A DNA stretch of 6,251 bases from a bacterium (GTDB taxonomy: Bacteria; Patescibacteriota; Minisyncoccia; UBA9983), in NCBI GenBank assembly GCA_023244795.1, contig JAHFLR010000039.1, forward strand, positions 1 to 6,251, in the 5' to 3' direction. A program made the translations under genes and the position numbers. The notes under the pieces are model-generated. The model was not told the origin of the DNA. It searched no databases and saw nothing but the letters and a program-made list of their open reading frames with translations. Every line of letters starts with the position of its first letter. Positions within the stretch are counted from its first letter, which is position 1. Shown one piece after another: positions 5,290-6,251 of this stretch.

Positions 5290-5505
5290 TTAAAATCTTT
5301 GAGTAATACGCCCTTTATTATCGGTAGCGGAGACTCTCTCAACTTTGACTCTGTCTCCAACAAGAACTTTTATTTTATATAAACGCATCTTGCCGGCGAG
5401 GTAGCCAATAATCTCGGTTCCGTCTTCTAGGCGGACCCGAAACATAGTATTTGGCAGAGCCTCTGTAACTATGCCCGTGTCAATTTTTCCAGAACTTTCT
5501 TTCAT
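5290..5505 (-). CDS. infA: Translation initiation factor IF-1
   Basis: IF-1 is a single S1-type OB-fold protein that occupies the 30S A site during initiation and helps IF-2 and IF-3. The 71-residue length is standard. The hallmarks are [13 protein letters not shown] (17-29), the GKMR loop (38-41), GDRVKVE (50-56) and a terminal KGRIT. It is the first gene of the ribosomal operon and lies directly behind a consensus-like promoter, with only about 8 nt of leader predicted and no Shine-Dalgarno. secY, adk and map, which often precede infA, are not present here. Confidence 0.98.
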   Translation of the reverse strand: MKESSGKIDTGIVTEALPNTMFRVRLEDGTEIIGYLAGKMRLYKIKVLVGDRVKVERVSATDNKGRITQRF

Positions 5506-5520
5506 TAAACAAGCTTTTGT

Positions 5521-5549
5521 ATATTAACAAACCGCCTTAAATAAGTCAA
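5521..5549 (-). promoter_or_regulatory. Promoter of the infA-rpsI operon
   Basis: On the minus strand TTGACT (5544-5549) and TAATAT (5521-5526) are separated by exactly 17 nt, a near-consensus sigma70-type promoter. It should start transcription near 5514, leaving about 8 nt before the infA ATG. The -35 box contains the TGA stop codon (5546-5548) of the upstream gene, so the promoter begins inside that gene's last codon. No terminator hairpin is seen between the two genes, so read-through from upstream is also possible. Confidence 0.8.
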
Positions 5550-6251
5550 TATGTCTGCTCCAGCTTAACCCTAGACTCGTCTCGGGGGATGAATTTCCAC
5601 CATGACGGGCTAAATTGTATTTCGGCCTTTTCGATGCTCGGATATTGTTTAAAAATGCTCGCATAGGAGTCGGATCCTGATTGTATCAGCTTGGATATGA
5701 TTTCTTCTTCGTTGATATTCCAAACAAAATTCGCATTGCCCTTAATGCTAAAGGGCATAGTGTCAGTGGCGGCTTCCGTATTCCCCAGCGTGAGATTAAG
5801 ATTACCAATGTTGGCGATTGTAAACCCCTGAGGATCTGCCGGAGAAAGCTGGTCTTGATAAGTTTTTGCCAGCTCGGTTCCCAGCTCGTCGGCCTTTAAC
5901 AGATAGGCTTTGGCCGTTGCCTTTCCCTTAACGCTAAAGGTGCTACCCACGTCGCCCTCTACGGGGTTTTTTTCGTCTTCTACAAAATCTACTTTGGTTG
6001 CCCCCGGATAAACCAAAAATCCTGCCGGTTTATTTTGATCTATTGATTTGTTTAGGTAGTCGGTTAGCTCGTTTTTTAAATCATCTTTGGCTTTGCCCAG
6101 TTCCTGCGCCGAAATAATCGAGGCAGTGCCCACATAGCCGCCCTTGATTTCTGTTTTTGACCTGCCAAATACAGTTTTATACTTCGGACTGCTCTTAAGG
6201 CCCGGTAGAGTAAAATCAACCAGCCCAACGTTATATTGCTGGCCTGGGTTG
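5546..6251 (-). CDS. C-terminal part of baseplate J/gp47-like CPR protein, 5' end beyond window
   Basis: The frame is open to the window edge, so 234 C-terminal residues of a larger protein are visible. They begin NPGQQYNVGLVDFTLPG, and then SKTEIKGGYVGTASIISAQELGKAKDDL resembles the T-G-G...V-S-x-x-D-x-x-x-A-x-x-x-L region of baseplate J/gp47-like proteins common in CPR genomes. The rest looks like alternating beta and alpha elements, ending with SPSWWKFIPRDESRVKL. No membrane span lies in this part; any would be in the unseen N-terminus. An internal GTG at 6133 could be mistaken for a start, but similarity-like sequence continues upstream of it. The function in these bacteria is unknown. 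It is unrelated in role to the ribosomal operon behind it. The identification rests on remembered motifs only. Confidence 0.6.
   Translation of the reverse strand, partial: NPGQQYNVGLVDFTLPGLKSSPKYKTVFGRSKTEIKGGYVGTASIISAQELGKAKDDLKNELTDYLNKSIDQNKPAGFLVYPGATKVDFVEDEKNPVEGDVGSTFSVKGKATAKAYLLKADELGTELAKTYQDQLSPADPQGFTIANIGNLNLTLGNTEAATDTMPFSIKGNANFVWNINEEEIISKLIQSGSDSYASIFKQYPSIEKAEIQFSPSWWKFIPRDESRVKLEQTY

Noticed and set aside
5546..5548. UGA as glycine (code 25, as in Gracilibacteria/SR1), since the gene before infA ends in TGA
   Set aside because: I found no in-frame TGA within any of the genes read, and all conserved glycines use GGN codons. The standard code is simpler.
6131..6133. GTG at 6133 as start of the gene before infA
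   Set aside because: The frame stays open to the window edge, and the upstream residues (NPGQQYNVGLVDF, then IKGGYVG) look like the same protein family, so this is an internal Val.

Overview
The window looks like a piece of chromosome from a candidate-phyla-radiation bacterium (Patescibacteria, probably Parcubacteria-like). The reasons are the compact AT-leaning genes, very short intergenic gaps, almost no Shine-Dalgarno motifs, a shortened L13, and small proteins of a CPR flavour. This placement is an inference from style, not from a phylogeny. Stops are mostly TAA. I see no internal UGA in the genes I read, so the standard bacterial code fits.

Right and centre (about 1460-6251, all on the minus strand): the 3' end of a large protein gene that resembles CPR baseplate J/gp47-like proteins is followed directly by a well-formed sigma70-type promoter. 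That promoter drives a translation/transcription operon in the order infA (IF-1), rpmJ (L36), rpsM (S13), rpsK (S11), rpsD (S4), rpoA (RNA polymerase alpha), rplQ (L17), rplM (L13), rpsI (S9). This is the classical alpha operon joined to the L13-S9 pair. Most gaps are 2-11 nt; the exception is 49 nt between rpsD and rpoA. The operon ends at a bidirectional hairpin terminator just after rpsI.

Middle left (about 775-1365): an isolated cassette of clearly different composition, roughly 60-65% GC against about 37-42% around it. It holds one minus-strand gene of 151 residues with a strong Shine-Dalgarno, an extended -10 enclosed in an inverted repeat, and its own GC-rich hairpin plus T-tract terminator. 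The protein is unrecognised: a hydrophobic start ending in a D-x-S-G-S motif, followed by a long helical, probably coiled-coil body. This is the most unusual item in the window.

Left (1-766): a divergent pair. grpE runs leftward off the window from a strong promoter that would give a leaderless or nearly leaderless mRNA. A 66-residue helical-hairpin protein gene runs rightward and ends at a second bidirectional terminator.

Together the window is mostly housekeeping: ribosome assembly, translation initiation, core RNA polymerase and the Hsp70 nucleotide exchange factor. A single compositionally foreign gene lies insulated between terminators in the gap between the two transcription units.
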